Shown: positions 24,388-38,030, numbered from the stretch's first letter. The stretch is DNA of 64,000 bases from Onthophagus taurus (GCF_036711975.1 NC_091966.1:33859501-33923500); one strand, 5' to 3'. Numbers and translations: made by a program. The notes: generated from the sequence alone by a model not told the origin.

Positions 24388-25095
24388 CTAAATCAGGAAG
24401 CCGACGAAAAGGAAGAAAAGGGGAAAACGAATTACGTGAAAGTAAATCGAAAAATTTGTTTTTGCTGTTGAAACAAAATTAATGAAGTTATCACCTTTGG
24501 AGGCATTACTAACAATTAGTTTGTTAAAGTAGGATTTTATCTCAAATCCTTTTTCCGAAAAAAATATTATAAAAGTCACGGAATACTCTTGGTACAGCAA
24601 GTTACGTGAAGCTAAAAAAATATGTAATCCCAAGCAAGAATGACGCAATGTTATAATGGATTGCACAGAAATGAATTTATTAGATTTATTAGATAATACT
24701 GAAAGATTAATCTTGTATTTAAAAGCCGTAATAGAAACATCATGCAAAAATAAACGATCCCAATATAAAGAAAACTTTGAATATGATTATGCCAATAATG
24801 AACGTAATTTTAATAAATATCGTTAAATGTTTAAATTTGCTGTTACCCCTGGAAGTTTGTCTTTCTTATACAGGGTGTTAAAAAACGTTCGCAGCAGTAA
24901 ATTTGTTATTTATATTCCGAGTATTGTGATCCAGATACTAAATTAAATGATTCCACGGGTGCTATGTTTCAGCCAACCTTAACATTTTTTCTAACATTTA
25001 AACGAATTCATAATTTGTGTTATATTGTAGCATGTCAATGAAAAATCAAAATATATGTTATTTTGATGCAGGAAACTCGTTAGGTTAGGTTGCGT
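24388..25095. other. spacer, nothing recognised
   Basis: AT-rich. A 119-codon minus-strand open frame abuts the MITE end but shows only low-complexity Phe/Ile/Ser-rich sequence with no motif. Confidence 0.25.
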
Positions 25096-25099
25096 TTAC

Positions 25100-26120
25100 T
25101 TGAGTTGAATTAGTTACATTATGTGGGATGGAGATGGACAAATTGCTCCAGATGTTATCCATCACTACGTCTTCCCAGCTTTTCCCTGCATTTGCGCATT
25201 GAATGCCCTTTCTGGAAAACTATCTTCTTCCATTTTCATCACATGTTCAGCACATTTCCGCCTTTATATTATCATAAATTCCGAGTGGTGACATCTTTGA
25301 AAAGCTGATATATCTCATTGTGCCTCATCCTACACACGCTCTGGTCCCACGATTCTACGCAATACTTTTCTTTTGAAGATGTCAAATTTATCACTTGATC
25401 TCTTAGATAGGACCTATGTTTCGCTAACATATTCTACATATAATTGATTTAATGATTGTTCTATATACTCTCATATTAGTTTGTCGGTGTAAGTCTTGTG
25501 ATCTGAATGCATGGACTAATGTGAAGTATGAAGTGTTCATACTTTATTTGCTAAGCTCTATGTGCTTGTGTTATTCTATAGTTTATTTCTATATCTTCCG
25601 TGATATCCCTGCATAGCACGATCCCCAAATATGAGAACTGTTCAGTCTTTTCAATGTCATCCTCCATGAGGACGTTCTGCGTTTGTGTGGGCTTGAGTGT
25701 TCTTGTTTGTGTTAATGCCTTCGTTTTTCCTCTGTTTATCTCTAATCTCGCTCACTTGGCGTATTCCTAATGTTGATAGTATGCTTCTTTAGTTTCTGCT
25801 TTCGTATCACTCATAATGTATAAATCTGCATATACAGAAAATTGTTGGTCAGTAAACTTTCTCTTCCACTGTCCGATTGTTTTATGATGAATTTAAGCAT
25901 TAGATAAAATAGAGTTGGGACCAGCTCGTCTCCTTGTTGGGGTCCACGTGTTATTGTGAAAGAATCTGTTAGTTAATTATTTATTAGCAACCTTGCTTCA
26001 GTATTCTCCACTGTAGCCTTTATGCGCCATATTAGTTTAAATGATACGGACAGCTAATGCAAGATTTGATAGAGTTTATGAATAAAGTCTATAAATATGT
26101 TATGTACGTTTATTTTATGT
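25100..26120 (-). pseudogene. LINE ORF2 relic (reverse transcriptase to C-terminus)
   Basis: Minus-strand frames give FTITRGPQQGDELVPTLFYL near 25925, the RT motif normally GVRQGD.LSP.LF. Further on are FDIFKRKVLRRIVGPERV near 25365 and RMRHNEIYQLFKD. These are hallmarks of the C-terminal half of the endonuclease-RT LINEs often annotated as craniofacial development protein 2-like. Multiple frameshifts and stops are present and the 5' part is missing. Confidence 0.75.
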
Positions 26121-29030
26121 CCCAAGCTAAGGATCTGTTTTGTTTCCACTCGCTATGCTAACTAAGTCTGTATTATATTTTGACATATACGTCGCTTGGC
26201 AGTGTCAGAAGTTTTTCTCTTCACCTCCACTAAATGTATATTTATGAATCTGTATGAGTACTTGTTTTAAAGAAATTGCAACACTATTCGTTATTGAGAT
26301 TTAAGCGAAGATGAGGCTTTTTCCTCAAAGTATACATCACCCTATCATTCTAAATAAAATTACCGAGTTGAATCGCTATTAATACATGATATATGAACAG
26401 CTGTTTGTAACATTTTATAACAACAGCTAAGATCCCATCTGTGTTAAGTATTAAATTAAAATTTGATCGAATTCTTCCGTTTCAGATTTACATAGACAAA
26501 ATAGAAGGAAAGACAAAAAAGACACAACATTTCTATTACATTGAAACATAAATGAAAGATTATTATTAAGTACTTAAAACGGATTAAGAAAAATTAAATT
26601 AATCATTATTTTTATTTTCAGAATTGCTCAAAAATTCGTCTTAAATTAATATCGTCCTTTAAGCATTGTGGGTAACATATTTACATAAACATTTATAATT
26701 CGCCTCAAAACCGTACCACAATAAGTTAAGAGTCGTAAATCATTTAGATTTTCTAATTAAAACCACTAAAACTTAGATTATGTGATTGAATTGAGGTTGA
26801 CCTTTGTTTTAAACAGAAATGAAACATCCTTGATGTTTACTTTGAGATAATAAAAAAAAAAGATATAATGTATATATAATAGGGTCTCATTACTAACAAA
26901 GAATGATTACATATTTTTTAAATTTGTGTTTCTAAGAACTCGTGTTTGTCATATCAATTCGTTTTGCGTACCACATTCTTGGGAAAACTAGCAACAAATC
27001 TACGAAGATAAGTTTAAAAATATATCATTTTTGCCATTTGCTCGCGCCGCGACATTTTCCATTTGACGTCAAACGCGCACCTCTGCAGTGATTCCCTAAA
27101 GAATGTTTGCCGTACATATTTAGCTTTGATTTAACGTATAGGAAATATCTATTTCCACCATTTACTTGTTGTCGGCAAACTTTCCGTTTGAGTGAGTTGT
27201 AATTCTACGAACGAATTCTCTTTTATACTGTAGAACTTCTTTGATTAGCAAGATTTATCATAGTAAACAAATTACGCGACGGGTATGTAAAGAAAAACCT
27301 TATTTTCCCACCGAACGTCTTTAAAAAATAAGCACACAGTATACTTTTGTTTATTTTCTTTGTAACGGGTGTAGATATCGTGGGATTTGGCGAGAACTAC
27401 TTTAACTTTACGTATTTTACGGCGCAACACGCTTCGAATTATTTACGAATTTATTTGGAGGATGAGCAACAAATTTAGAACCACTGTGTCTTTCGGTTAA
27501 TGGATTCTTCTAAGAATACATTTCTCTCGACGATGATGTAATCTTCTGTTCGTACCTGCTTGGAGACCGGAGATCCTTTTAGCAAGTTTTACTTTTTCTC
27601 TCGTTATAAGTTGTTTACTTTTACATAGAGTTCAACTGAGGAATGTTAACGTTTAAATAGTGTTAGATATGCAGTAAAAATGTATACGTGTGTATGTATT
27701 TTAAACAAGGTATTAATGCAAATTAGTTTTAAAACCTAACTTTAAATAAGTCTTACTGAGAGATACCGAGAAATAAATTACTTAGATTTATTATTATTTA
27801 TTTTAAGTTATTTGGCGTACCAAAATTAATTATAGGTGTGATTAAAAAATTTAAATAACCAGATTTAGGTGTGGGTTTTTGGACGAAATTTCGGATTGAA
27901 ACGAACTCGCTCTTGCGTGCAACAGGAACTTACGTTACCTTGATTTAGAAAGCAGATTTATTTTTTTATCTGTGCCATTGACTATTGATGAATGGATAAC
28001 AATTTACGTAGTTTATTACGTACGTTCTGATCTAGATTTTTTTTAATGTAACGTCAGGACCGTGTCAAATTATTATGGTTGTGGGAATTTACTATACAAA
28101 TATTGTTAGTAAGTGTTAATACCAATACGAAAGTTTCATGTTTTGGGTGTTTAGTTTATGACATACGATGAATCACACATTGAGAGGATGAAACAAATAA
28201 AATAACACTTCAATCTTGTTTAACTACTCGAAATCAAAAATGTTAAATAAATGTGACGTGAGATGTGAGAGTTTCTTGTGATATTTCTCCAATATTTGAT
28301 TATTATGCAATTTTCCTTCTTGCCTTCCCAATTCGTCTTTGTTTTACGAAAACGTAATATTTTATCAAGATCTTAAAAGATCCCCAACAGGTAAAAAGTT
28401 TTGTATCAAGTACTTTATTTATATTTCTTGTACTTATCAGAACCAGCAAACACACTTAGCATGTAGTCCACTCAGTCTGTGGTCAGTCTCTACTCAATGT
28501 GCTAAAATTTCTTCTAAAACGGAATAAGTCGCTGGCAGAAAAATAATAATTTTCCCTCAAAGCGTTATGAAGTGTTAAATCTGTTAAAATTTGCATCCCT
28601 TGGTGTAACTATGCTAAACTAAATTGCTCAGTAGATTGTAGTTTAGACAAATACATCGGATTCGCGAATGATAAAAGTTTCGTATGCTGGTGTATTATTT
28701 TCTTCCAACTAAATTGTTATTGAAGATATAATAGAATCTAAATATGGTATTTCAATATCTATTTTACTAATTTCTTGATACATTATTCCAATAAGAGTTT
28801 CGTACTGTGTTTTTAGGAACTGCTTTAATAATTCGCATGTACATCTCAACGTCAAAAAGATTTGTGGTAACACTGGAGAGATCGCTGACGACAGGCTCTG
28901 TTTTTGGATTGTACTTTGCTATTATTAGACAAACAGCATGGTACTCGAACAAAATTAGACAATGTGTTAGGATTACAAAAAGAATCTTAGAAAGTTTACA
29001 GTAAACATTTGTAAACAGAGAGCGTGATTA
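26121..29030. other. spacer, possibly regulatory
   Basis: No complete gene or transposon recognised. Around 27030-27600 the base composition is less AT-biased. It includes the palindrome TTTGACGTCAAA (27062-27073), which contains a perfect CRE, TGACGTCA. Confidence 0.25.
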
Positions 29031-29034
29031 AAAG

Positions 29035-29215
29035 AGCGTCTCGACTGTAAACGACCTCGGATTATATTCTTGCTGCTATTGGATTCCTGCAGTGGTAATT
29101 GTTAAACGCAAAGAACGATCGAGATCAAAACCTCGACTGTTAACGACTTCGGCTTATGTTTTAGCTACTATTGGTTTGTTATAATGGCGACTATTAAAGA
29201 CAGAAAGCTATCAAG
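29035..29215. repeat. two-copy tandem repeat of about 100 bp
   Basis: CTCGACTGTAAACGACCTCGG at about 29039 recurs as CTCGACTGTTAACGACTTCGG at about 29133. Both are followed by a similar GCTATTGG-type segment. The copies are diverged. Confidence 0.5.
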
Positions 29216-29447
29216 AGAGCTCTTCGTCCTCGAACGGTCTCTGCTAAAATTTTTCATAACCAATAAGAATATAACCCAAGATCACTTGTGGTAGAGACAC
29301 TACACTAAGTTGAAGTATAATTATAGTATATTGTTGTGACCTGATTGATGTAATGGTTATAGTGAAAGACATATTGGAATCGAGATAGTACTTCTAAGGT
29401 AACTGCCATGAAGATATTATATTTTCATTTATTGTGTCCACAGTAGG

Positions 29448-30608
29448 TTATTGATTTTCTGGCTGAGGTTCGTCATTTATTGTATCGGCAGAAGGTTGTT
29501 CCGGTTCAGCACGAGGTTGAGGTTCAATCGTAACAGAAATAGAATGAGGAATAACGGCTAAGTTTTCATCTGTGCTATTATTATCATCCGCTCTGTCCAA
29601 AATTATGTTTTGACCTTCACCAGAATCACCATCTTTTAACATTGTCCCAAGGTCTTCTTCACTTACTATTTCCGACAATCCGTCAAATGATGGTAAGACT
29701 GATTTTAAACCTACTTTGGGTTTGTAGCCAAACATAGCTTCGTAAGGACTGCGATCGATGCCGGAGTGATAAGCTCTGTTTTTCATGAACTGTACGAATC
29801 TTAGCCCTTCCGAAACCATCTTTTCTATATCCTGATTTGCTCTTTCTACTGAGCCTTGAGATTGGCTATGACTGGGTTTGCCATGTAGAATTTTAATATT
29901 TTAGTTTTTTTTAATAACTTTATTTACGAATTCTCTGCCATTGTCACTGTGCAAAATGCATGGCGCTCCAAATATTGTAAAAATATCCAGCAAATGATAT
30001 GCGACTTCTTCGGCTCGCTTTGTTTTTAGTGATCACAAACTTGGTGAAATGATCTTCATACACCATGATGAACTTAAAATCACCGTCTGCTTGTGTTTGC
30101 ATGTCTATCAAGTCGACTTGGCATCGTGAGTTAAATTCACTACATTTTATAGGCTTAACCACTAGCCCTTTCTTTGGTACACTTAATTTTTTTTTGACAT
30201 GGTTCAACAAAGAGTCAAATATAGAGCCACAAATTTTTAGTAATGTTTTTGTACTTCAGTTTGAGTTCTTTCATCATCCTATTTCTACCTCCATGCCCGA
30301 TGGAAATGTGAGTTTCGTGAATAATATCAAACGTTTCTTTCATATAACAGTAACATTTAATGGGTTCCCTTTCATTTTTCACTGAGACGATTAATTTTTG
30401 GATTGTTCCAATTTTTATTATATCATACCTCGACAATCGTTGATATTCCTCAGGAGTTTTGCTTGTGAGCTTGTCTTTAGCCACATGCACTTTGGTTAAA
30501 ATTGAAATACTCATCGCGAGTAAACAACTGATTGTTTTTCCCTTTCGTTAATTTTAATTTATGAATTTTTTCATTAAAACGTCTTTTCATATCCATGGAT
30601 TCCACCAT
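29448..30608 (-). pseudogene. GIN/KRBA2-like integrase gene, broken
   Basis: A decayed DDE integrase gene of the GIN (Ginger/KRBA2-like) type. From ATG 30608 the frames give the N-terminal KRRFNEKIHKLKL, then KTPEEYQRLSRYDIIKIG, then the HETHISIGHGGRNRMMKEL zinc-binding region. The catalytic core shows CQVDLIDMQ (first Asp), ILHSDNGREFVN (second Asp) and QSQGSVERAN (Glu), so all three acidic residues persist. It ends with KNRAYHSGIDRSPYEAMFG and an acidic Pro-rich tail. At least four frameshifts (near 30500, 30212, 30022 and 29880) prevent one protein. Such genes come from gypsy-integrase-derived DNA transposons. The tandem repeats at 30634-31906 directly adjoin its 5' side. Confidence 0.8.
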
Positions 30609-30633
30609 TTGCGACATAAATGTACTCAATACA

Positions 30634-31906
30634 CTCAATTAAAAAATTGAGTTAAAAATAGGAATGGAATATTAGAAATAAAACAACAAAAAGCATAAAA
30701 GACACCAAACACACAAACGCTGTAGTTGTTAAATGGCACACAGCTGATAAATATATCAGTGCGCATGCGATACCCTATAGTGGCTTTACCTGTCTGTATT
30801 TTTCGTAACTATTTCAACTAATCAAAGTAATCTTATATATATATCGACGTATATCTTATTAATAATGGACCGGCCAAAGTAATAAATTTATCAATTTGGC
30901 CGACGTTCTTGGTCATGATTCATCAAGTTGCCCGTAACATACACACTTTTTTGATTTGAAGGTTCACTTGATAGGAAGCTGCTAGTGTTTCCCGAATAAG
31001 CTGGTAATGAGCAACTGCTGCTCTATATTTCAGAATAAATAAATTTGTGTTAATATTCAACAAAGACATTTATTTTATCTAGTTGGTTTCTTGCTTAAGT
31101 GCCTTCTTTCTTCCTTATTGTCACATTTGTGGATTGTTGCTGTTTCAAAGTTTCCATTATTTTCCAAATATAGTAATTTTTGTCAGCAGTGTGCGACAAG
31201 TTTTTTAAGAAGTTATTTCAGTTGTCATGAAGCTCAATTAAAAAATTGAGTTAAAAATAGGAATGGAATATTAGAAATAAAACAACAAAAAGCATAAAAG
31301 ACACCAAACACACAAACGCTGTAGTTGTCAAATGGCACACAGCTGATAAATATATCAGTGCGCATGCGATACCCTATAGTGGCTTTACCTGTCTGTATTT
31401 TTCGTAACTATTTCAACTAATCAAAGTAATCCTATACAAGCTCGCGCACCGTAGAACTAACAGAACGCGCCCCGTATTTCAGAAGCTATTTTAGACTTTG
31501 ATTTTTTAAATGGACCACGGGCCATCGGGCATTATTAATATGGACCGGCCAAAGTAATAAATTTATCAATTTGGCCGACGTTCTTGGTCATGATTCATCA
31601 AGTTGCCTGTAACATACACACTTTTTTGATTTGAAGGTTCACTTGATAGGAAGCTGCTAGTGTTTCCCGAATAAGCTGGTAATGAGCAACTGCTGCTCTA
31701 TAATTCAGAATAAATAAATTTGTGTTAATATTCAACAAAGACATTTATTTTATCTAGTTGGTTTCTTGCTTAAGTGCCTTCTTTCTTCCTTATTGTCACA
31801 TTTGTGGATTGTTGCTGTTTCAAAGTTTCCATTATTTTCCAAATATAGTAATTTTTGTCAGCAGTGTGCGACAAGTTTTTTAAGAAGTTATTTCAGTTGT
31901 CATGAA
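30634..31906. repeat. direct tandem duplication, ~600 and 674 bp
   Basis: Copy 1 (30634-31231) and copy 2 (31233-31906) both start CTCAATTAAAAAATTGAG and end GTTGTCATGAA, and are nearly identical. Copy 2 carries about 105 bp (about 31437-31543, rich in CGCGCACC and CGCGCCCCG) where copy 1 has a short TATATATATCGACG segment. Each copy has a GGCCAAA...TTTGGCC hairpin. High identity implies a recent event. Confidence 0.92.
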
Positions 31907-34900
31907 ACTAATAAAGCTTAATGGTATTATTTAGCTTTACCTCTAGGGTTTCTGGTAATTTGCCAAGTTTTCCATAGTTTTCTTTTCTTTTTAATCATAT
32001 TGAGTATTATATGTGGAAAATAAGCCTAAGTCTTGGTATTTAGTTAAAAAAAAGAGGCCACAAAAAGAAAACGAAACATAACCTCCAAATCCAAAGTATT
32101 CAATTTATGGGTGATTACAGCCAAAAAACTTCTTGAAATACCTAAAAACATAAAGCTTATAATGAATTACATCAGATTCAAGTGATTTTAATCAGTTTAA
32201 AACCGAAATGTTGAAAATTAAAAATGTGAAGATTTTGAAAGCGGAATATAAATTTTGGAATTAAAGAAGAATTAATGTGAAAAATTGTGTCAAAGGGGAA
32301 TGAAATAATTCAAAGTATTCAGACATTGAAGGATTTCAATAAATATAGTTTATTTAAAAAGTAATTTTTGAAAATTTGGAAGAAAAACCAAATGTCAATA
32401 AGAGATGGCGCTCAGAAATACAAATTATTTACACTTTTTCTTGTGGTATCAAAGAGGGTGATGGACAAAAGAGAGAAGTTTTTGTCGATTTTTGCCGAAA
32501 AAAGGGTGAAAAATGAATAACGAGGACGCAAGAATTCGCTTCCTGATCATCATTGAGTAAACATCTATTTCGAAATGAAAGCTCGTGAAATCCTACGAAG
32601 ATAAATTTCTGAAGAAAAAACATAACCAAAGAAATTCACAATTGAGGGAGAAGAAAAGAAGCTAAAATTAATTAAGAAGAGTACGATAACCAACCTGGGA
32701 AAGAAGACATCGGAATAGTTTTTTTCGGAAAACCACCAAGGGGTTACCAGCACATTCCACCAAGGGGGAAAAAGGAGCAGTTCAAACCAGGGAGGAATCA
32801 AGATTTCAATCAATTCCACCAACATCTGTAAAACCAAAGAAGTTAAGATTTTTTTTTAATTTTCGATATACCATTTCTAAAAAAATCTCACTTACCTCGT
32901 GTGTAATCCAGAGCGAATCAAAATCAATTATTTCAGATCACTTTGATTATTTCAATTATCAGAATCAATTTATTTAAGAAGTTTTAGAGCTGAAAGTTAT
33001 AGATTAACTTAAATGTTTTTTTTTAAAACATGAGCAACTGTGTTTCGTTTACATGAGCCCTAGAAAACAAACCCTGAAATCGTTTACTTTCGTTATTTTT
33101 TTTTGTAGAGTCTCGTGTTAGATATTTTTTTTTTCGTTTCAATAATTTTTTTTTTGTGAAGTATTTTTTCTATTTTCTATTAAAGATTGTTATTTATTTA
33201 TTGTATTTAATTAAAGTATTTTTATTCATTTTCGAAAGACGAATACACGAATTATCACAGTATTTACTTGTTAACGCAGGTGGTTTGGTCAGAAGGCACG
33301 CTTTCATTGCTGTTTCAACGATAAATGAAGATTGCTCAGATGGTAACTCAAATAAAGGATTAATTTTAACTCAGATAACTTAATAACAGAAAAGTCAATA
33401 ATTGGCTAGATCTCTGAGCCAATATATATTGCCCAAAATAGCTTTGTAAAGATTACTTCCTATACAGAAATCGAACAAGAATCACAAAAGTTATCAAATT
33501 AATATTGCTTTGGTGTACAAAACGTACAAAACGCAGAAATAGAATACAGTTAATATATGAGTTATGATTAATGATGCTTTGATTCTGTGCTGAAAGCACC
33601 TTATTCCTTCAAAGCAAAATTTGAACTTGAAAGTGGAACAATTACATAGGAGTTTAAACAGTTGAATATATTTTAAAGTTTAGTACATTGTTATCAAATC
33701 TTTCATTTAATTTTTTAATTCTAGAGTTTAATCGGTTCCTAATTTCTAACTCATTTAAAAAGAGATCTATAGCAACGTAACAGTTATATTTATTGTTTAA
33801 TAGTCACATCATTATTAATGATGGTTTGGGTTTTAAAATACAATACTGCAGTTCCAGGGTTTACCAGTTTTTTCTTTGAATACTAAATGCGGAAAAGGTC
33901 AACCTTAAGACGTTCTTCTGGGGAAATATCGCCGTAGAATTATTTGTCGATATTCTAAGTAGATATGCGTAATTATAAATCCAAAAATACCCTTATATTT
34001 AAATAAAATTCACTAACAAATGTAAATAAGAATTGTTAACTAAATTTCTATGGCATATATTATTAATTTTTAGAATTATTTTTCTCAATTTCCAGAATTT
34101 TAAATTTTATTTTTTAAACATCCTTATGTAAGTTCTAAATTTTGTGGTTATATGTAACCGGGAATTTTTTATAATTTATTATAATTGACTACATAAACAA
34201 ATCATACATATTTAATTTTGGGTTCAATAAAAAAAATGTATTCTTTTTCTTTCCAGCTAAAGCTTTTGAGAGGAAATCGCAAGATATTTAAGTATTTAAA
34301 TATTTTAATTTTTAATCTTTTCAATAATTATTACATTCCCGCAAAAACGAGGCAGATACAAAGAAAGCATTGTAGACGTGCTAAAAAATAAAAATTACAT
34401 TTAATTGCAAGTTGTGTAATCTTTTCTAAAATTATTCAAAATTCTTAATTTTTTTTTTTAGTTTATCCAGTCTTGTGTAACACAAAAATCCTATTATAAC
34501 AAATTAATTCTGATGCAATTACAAATATTCCATTTATAAACCCACGTATTTCCAAAATATACCTGATCTTACGTTTAATGTTATTCGTTTATACAAATTT
34601 AATGATTCGTGTTTCGAAGAACTCAAAATAAATAATGTTCGAATCGTTAATAAACTCGTTCGAACTTAGAAACCGTACACAAACGAATTCTCTTCAATAT
34701 TAACGTTTTTTAAATAAACATTTATAGTGTTTTCCTCAACAAAAATCAAAATTAAACCCACTATAAATATTTCCCAATAATAGTGTGATAAAAAATGTTC
34801 TAGAACCAAATTTAACTTTAAATAACGCGTAACGTTAAAAGTATTTAATGAATTTCTTTTTTTTGGTTCATATTTGAGAAACAACCAGATGTTGTCGTAA

Positions 34901-35015
34901 TCTTCTAGACGTGATGCGTAATTGTTGAGGGACGAAACAAATGGGAATGATGATTAGGTTTGGTTTAAAAGATACGATCGCCGCCTGTTGGAACTTGTCC
35001 AGGACTTCGTTTACG
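31907..35015. other. AT-rich spacer, nothing recognised
   Basis: Very AT-rich, with homopolymer runs near 33000-33200. A Trp- and Phe-rich open frame at 32565-32837 has no motif and is probably chance. Confidence 0.3.
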
Positions 35016-35019
35016 CCCC

Positions 35020-35210
35020 CGTTTTATAAACAAAACGTGCGGTGAAGAAATCACGGAGTTGCTCGGTCGTTTACACATTTTCTCTCTAACGGAATCAAAA
35101 AGTTTACGTTCCAAGAAAAGAGAAATACGTGTTACTTACCATTTACGTTAACTTTTTTTAAATATCCCCTTTTAACGTGACTAATCAAATTTAATGGAAA
35201 ATGAAAGCTT
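35020..35210. repeat. paralogous segment, copy 1
   Basis: AAAAAGTTTACGTTC, then CGTGTTACTTACCATTTA, then AACGTGACTAATCAAATTTAA recur in the same order and spacing at 40465-40620. Both copies keep a consensus minus-strand 5' splice site (AAATG, then GTAAGTAACACG). Function unknown. Confidence 0.7.
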
Positions 35211-35929
35211 AAAATTTAATAAAAAATGACTTAAAAATTATCAAATAAAGAATTTTAAATTGGTTCAAAAATTGTCAAATAATCTAAAAGTTATTTTAAG
35301 AACTGTAGACTTATTTTAAATAACTCAAAAATGTTAAGTCATTCGTCTCTACCCATATCAATCATTTTCGACTTTTCAATATAAATTTTCCGTTTTCAAC
35401 TTGAAATGCAGTTTGTTGTGCTATTTTTGAATTATTTTTAGAACACGAACATTTTAAGAAATCGTTACTACCACAACAAATTCATTTCTTCATAACATCG
35501 TAGCATAGCAGAAAGGGAGAATAGCAGCTTATAATTAAACTTAAAAGTTCTTCTGTTTGATAATTAAATGATAGGACTTGTTGTACGATGAACAAATGTA
35601 AAATTAGAAAAAAAGGGCTCAACTCAGTAGCTAAAGAAGACATTTGTGAATCTTCTGATTAACACAGTTTTATGTCTAATAATGAAGATATCACCTCAAT
35701 TTTTGCCACCAATTGTAATGGAAGGGATTTGTTATCCTACTCAATAACAAATCTGCTGCACTTAGCAAGCTATACTTCGGGGAAGATGTCATATAACTTA
35801 AATTCATGATGTTTATTATGATTACGTATACTATGGCAAGAGATGCAGTGTTTCAAACTGTAAACTGAAGATTTGTAAAACAAGATCCGCCAGTGAAACA
35901 AAAAGTTTGAAATGGTGTTAACAACTCAT

Positions 35930-36168
35930 GGCGAATAAGAAACCTGTAGTGACCTGCACTGCTTACGATTTACTTTAAATCCATGCTTCACCCATTCGTT
36001 ATACCATAAAACTTGGAATAAGTGACACATCAACGACAAAAGTTGTCCAAGATCTTGGATTTTACCTTTATAAAATGCAGGTTGTAGAATCTCTTAATCC
36101 AAGTGATAATCAACAAGATATTCGTTTTGTGAGGTTATACTTGTCAGATTGAAAGAAAATGACGTAAC
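35930..36168 (+). pseudogene. Tc1/mariner-superfamily transposase relic
   Basis: The plus-strand frame reads IKLGISDTSTTKVVQDLGF, then YKMQVVESLNPSDNQQDIRF. This matches the second helix-turn-helix and linker (LGIS..S...ILH..L...PYK.Q.VQ.L...D...R..FC) of insect DUF4817-type transposases. It ends at a stop near 36154. No catalytic part is present. Confidence 0.65.
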
Positions 36169-36419
36169 TAGTAGTAGCATCTTATAAGTAAGACGCACGT
36201 CCACCTCTCCTGTTTTGTTAATAAACCAAACTTCAGATGCTGTGCTAGGAATGAATGGTATGGTGTGCAATTTTGGCCACTGAAATCATCTGTCCATATT
36301 TTGATATTGATTGAGGGAGAAAATGCAGCAACTATTAATTGTAAGCGATATTCACAACTCCATTGCTTTCCACTGAGTTTCCCTAGAATCCCAACGAATG
36401 TTGCGAATGCTTTATTCAA
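36168..36419 (-). pseudogene. possible transposon-derived protein fragment
   Basis: An 83-codon open frame contains INIKIWTDDFSGQNCTPYHS. The I-W-(S/T)-D-x-(C/F)-(S/A)-G-Q-N core resembles the YSDNC.GQNKN motif of a large family of insect transposon-related proteins (DUF7869-like). Nothing else of that family is visible, so the call is tentative. Confidence 0.25.
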
Positions 36420-38030
36420 CCTGAAACTTCTATTTAAGAGGATACCTAGAAATAAAACTGTTCCAACCTAATTTACTCAGAACAAGTGTAGCCCTCTATC
36501 AATATATGACAAAGAGTTATGCAAACTCTACCAGCTTCATTAACCGTAAAGTATCCGGAAGATTTTGAATATTAACTCAGATCCAGAACATACACAAAAA
36601 AAATACACACTTATCAAAAGTACCTCTATGTCTGCAATATCCGTATACGTAAGAAAATATATTAAAATAAGTGGAACACTTAATGTTTTTGCCATAAATA
36701 AGTGGTTTGGACCCTTGACAGTTTTTGTTCATCGAAATACATTGTCGTGCTATTTTTTTATTAAAAAAAGTAGTGGTTTACATCTTGGCATAGTGCCAAA
36801 TTCATTCTTAAAACTTAGGGATTTGCGATTATCGAGGATGTTGGGAATAAGACATTGAAATGATATCTATACTGCCGTTTCTTAAGGCTATTAAACATTT
36901 TTTAAATTTGCCATTAATTATCGAATGTCACGATCCACCAAATATTTCTCATTTGATTTTTACTAATGGCCATTTGGATAAGAAATTGATTAAGTAATGA
37001 AAAGTTGAGTCTCACGGTTGAGCCTTTTAACGAAATTCTTGATGCAGTTTGATGTGAACAGAGGTAGAAAGCTGTCTTGGTGATTCACATAATAGTTGTA
37101 CGGCTTTTCTATATTAATCTTTATACCTTTACTTTTAAATTGTCCATACCGCTTATAGCTTATAGCATTTGATGTTGTACAAGATCTTACAAAATCTGAC
37201 TTGCAAAAGTTGTAGAAAAAATAAGCTCTAATTATCTGTTCATAGCCATATATGTAAGATGGTACAATAGTTGGTTTACTAAAATTTGACAGAAAGACAC
37301 AAAACGATGATGCAATGATTCTGGCGAGTGAACCAATGCGCTAATCAATTTACACAAAAATAAGACATAAATCGACTTAATCACAACTGTTGCAAACCAA
37401 GTACATCTTTTCTTGTATGTATAATAGTGTGAACCTATGAGTTAAGTAGCATGCAAATTTTCTCTATTGAAATATGCAATCTACATTATTGTTGAAATGT
37501 AGTTCTTTCTGCCTTCAAACATTTTTTCAGAAACTCTGCCTTAAACAAATCGGTGAAGATTGGTTTGTTAAAAGCTTTATATTTTTAAGCAAATCAAAAT
37601 ATGTTTTGAACCTGACTGCGTTTTTGAGTTAGGTCACGTTGTTTTGCACCATTTTGATTCACCGTTCCGACAAAGCTGATGGGAAGGTTTTGTATCAGTT
37701 GAAAATACATAAAAGTATGCCAGTTCCCATCTTTTCTATAGAATCTGTATTATTTCTGATTGCTGAAGTTGTAGTAGTTTTAGAATTGCTTTATCGCAGT
37801 CAGCGTGGAACAATTTCCGTCTCCTAAGTCAGTTCCAACTGCTGCTTTAGTTCTTTCCTTTAGCTTCTTAATCTGATTCCCATACATTTCTGAATATGAC
37901 CAACACACTAAACCTTTTTTATGTCTACGTCTTCACCATAAAACTCTTCATCACATACTGTTTGGTTAGCTTTGGAATTACCATCAACAAAGCAAATCAC
38001 ACTGCACAGATTCTAGAAGACAGTCTGTGT
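36420..38030. other. spacer, nothing recognised
   Basis: AT-rich, with short open frames lacking recognisable motifs. Confidence 0.25.

Noticed and set aside
24388..24747. 119-codon minus-strand open frame
   Set aside because: No recognisable motif. It starts and ends in AT-rich DNA beside a MITE and is probably chance.
30634..31906. Paired long terminal repeats of a retrotransposon
   Set aside because: The two copies are directly adjacent with no internal region, and no primer-binding site or polypurine tract was found. Tandem duplication fits better.
32429..32837. Trp- and Phe-rich open frames
   Set aside because: Low-complexity composition with no domain, start context or neighbouring exon.
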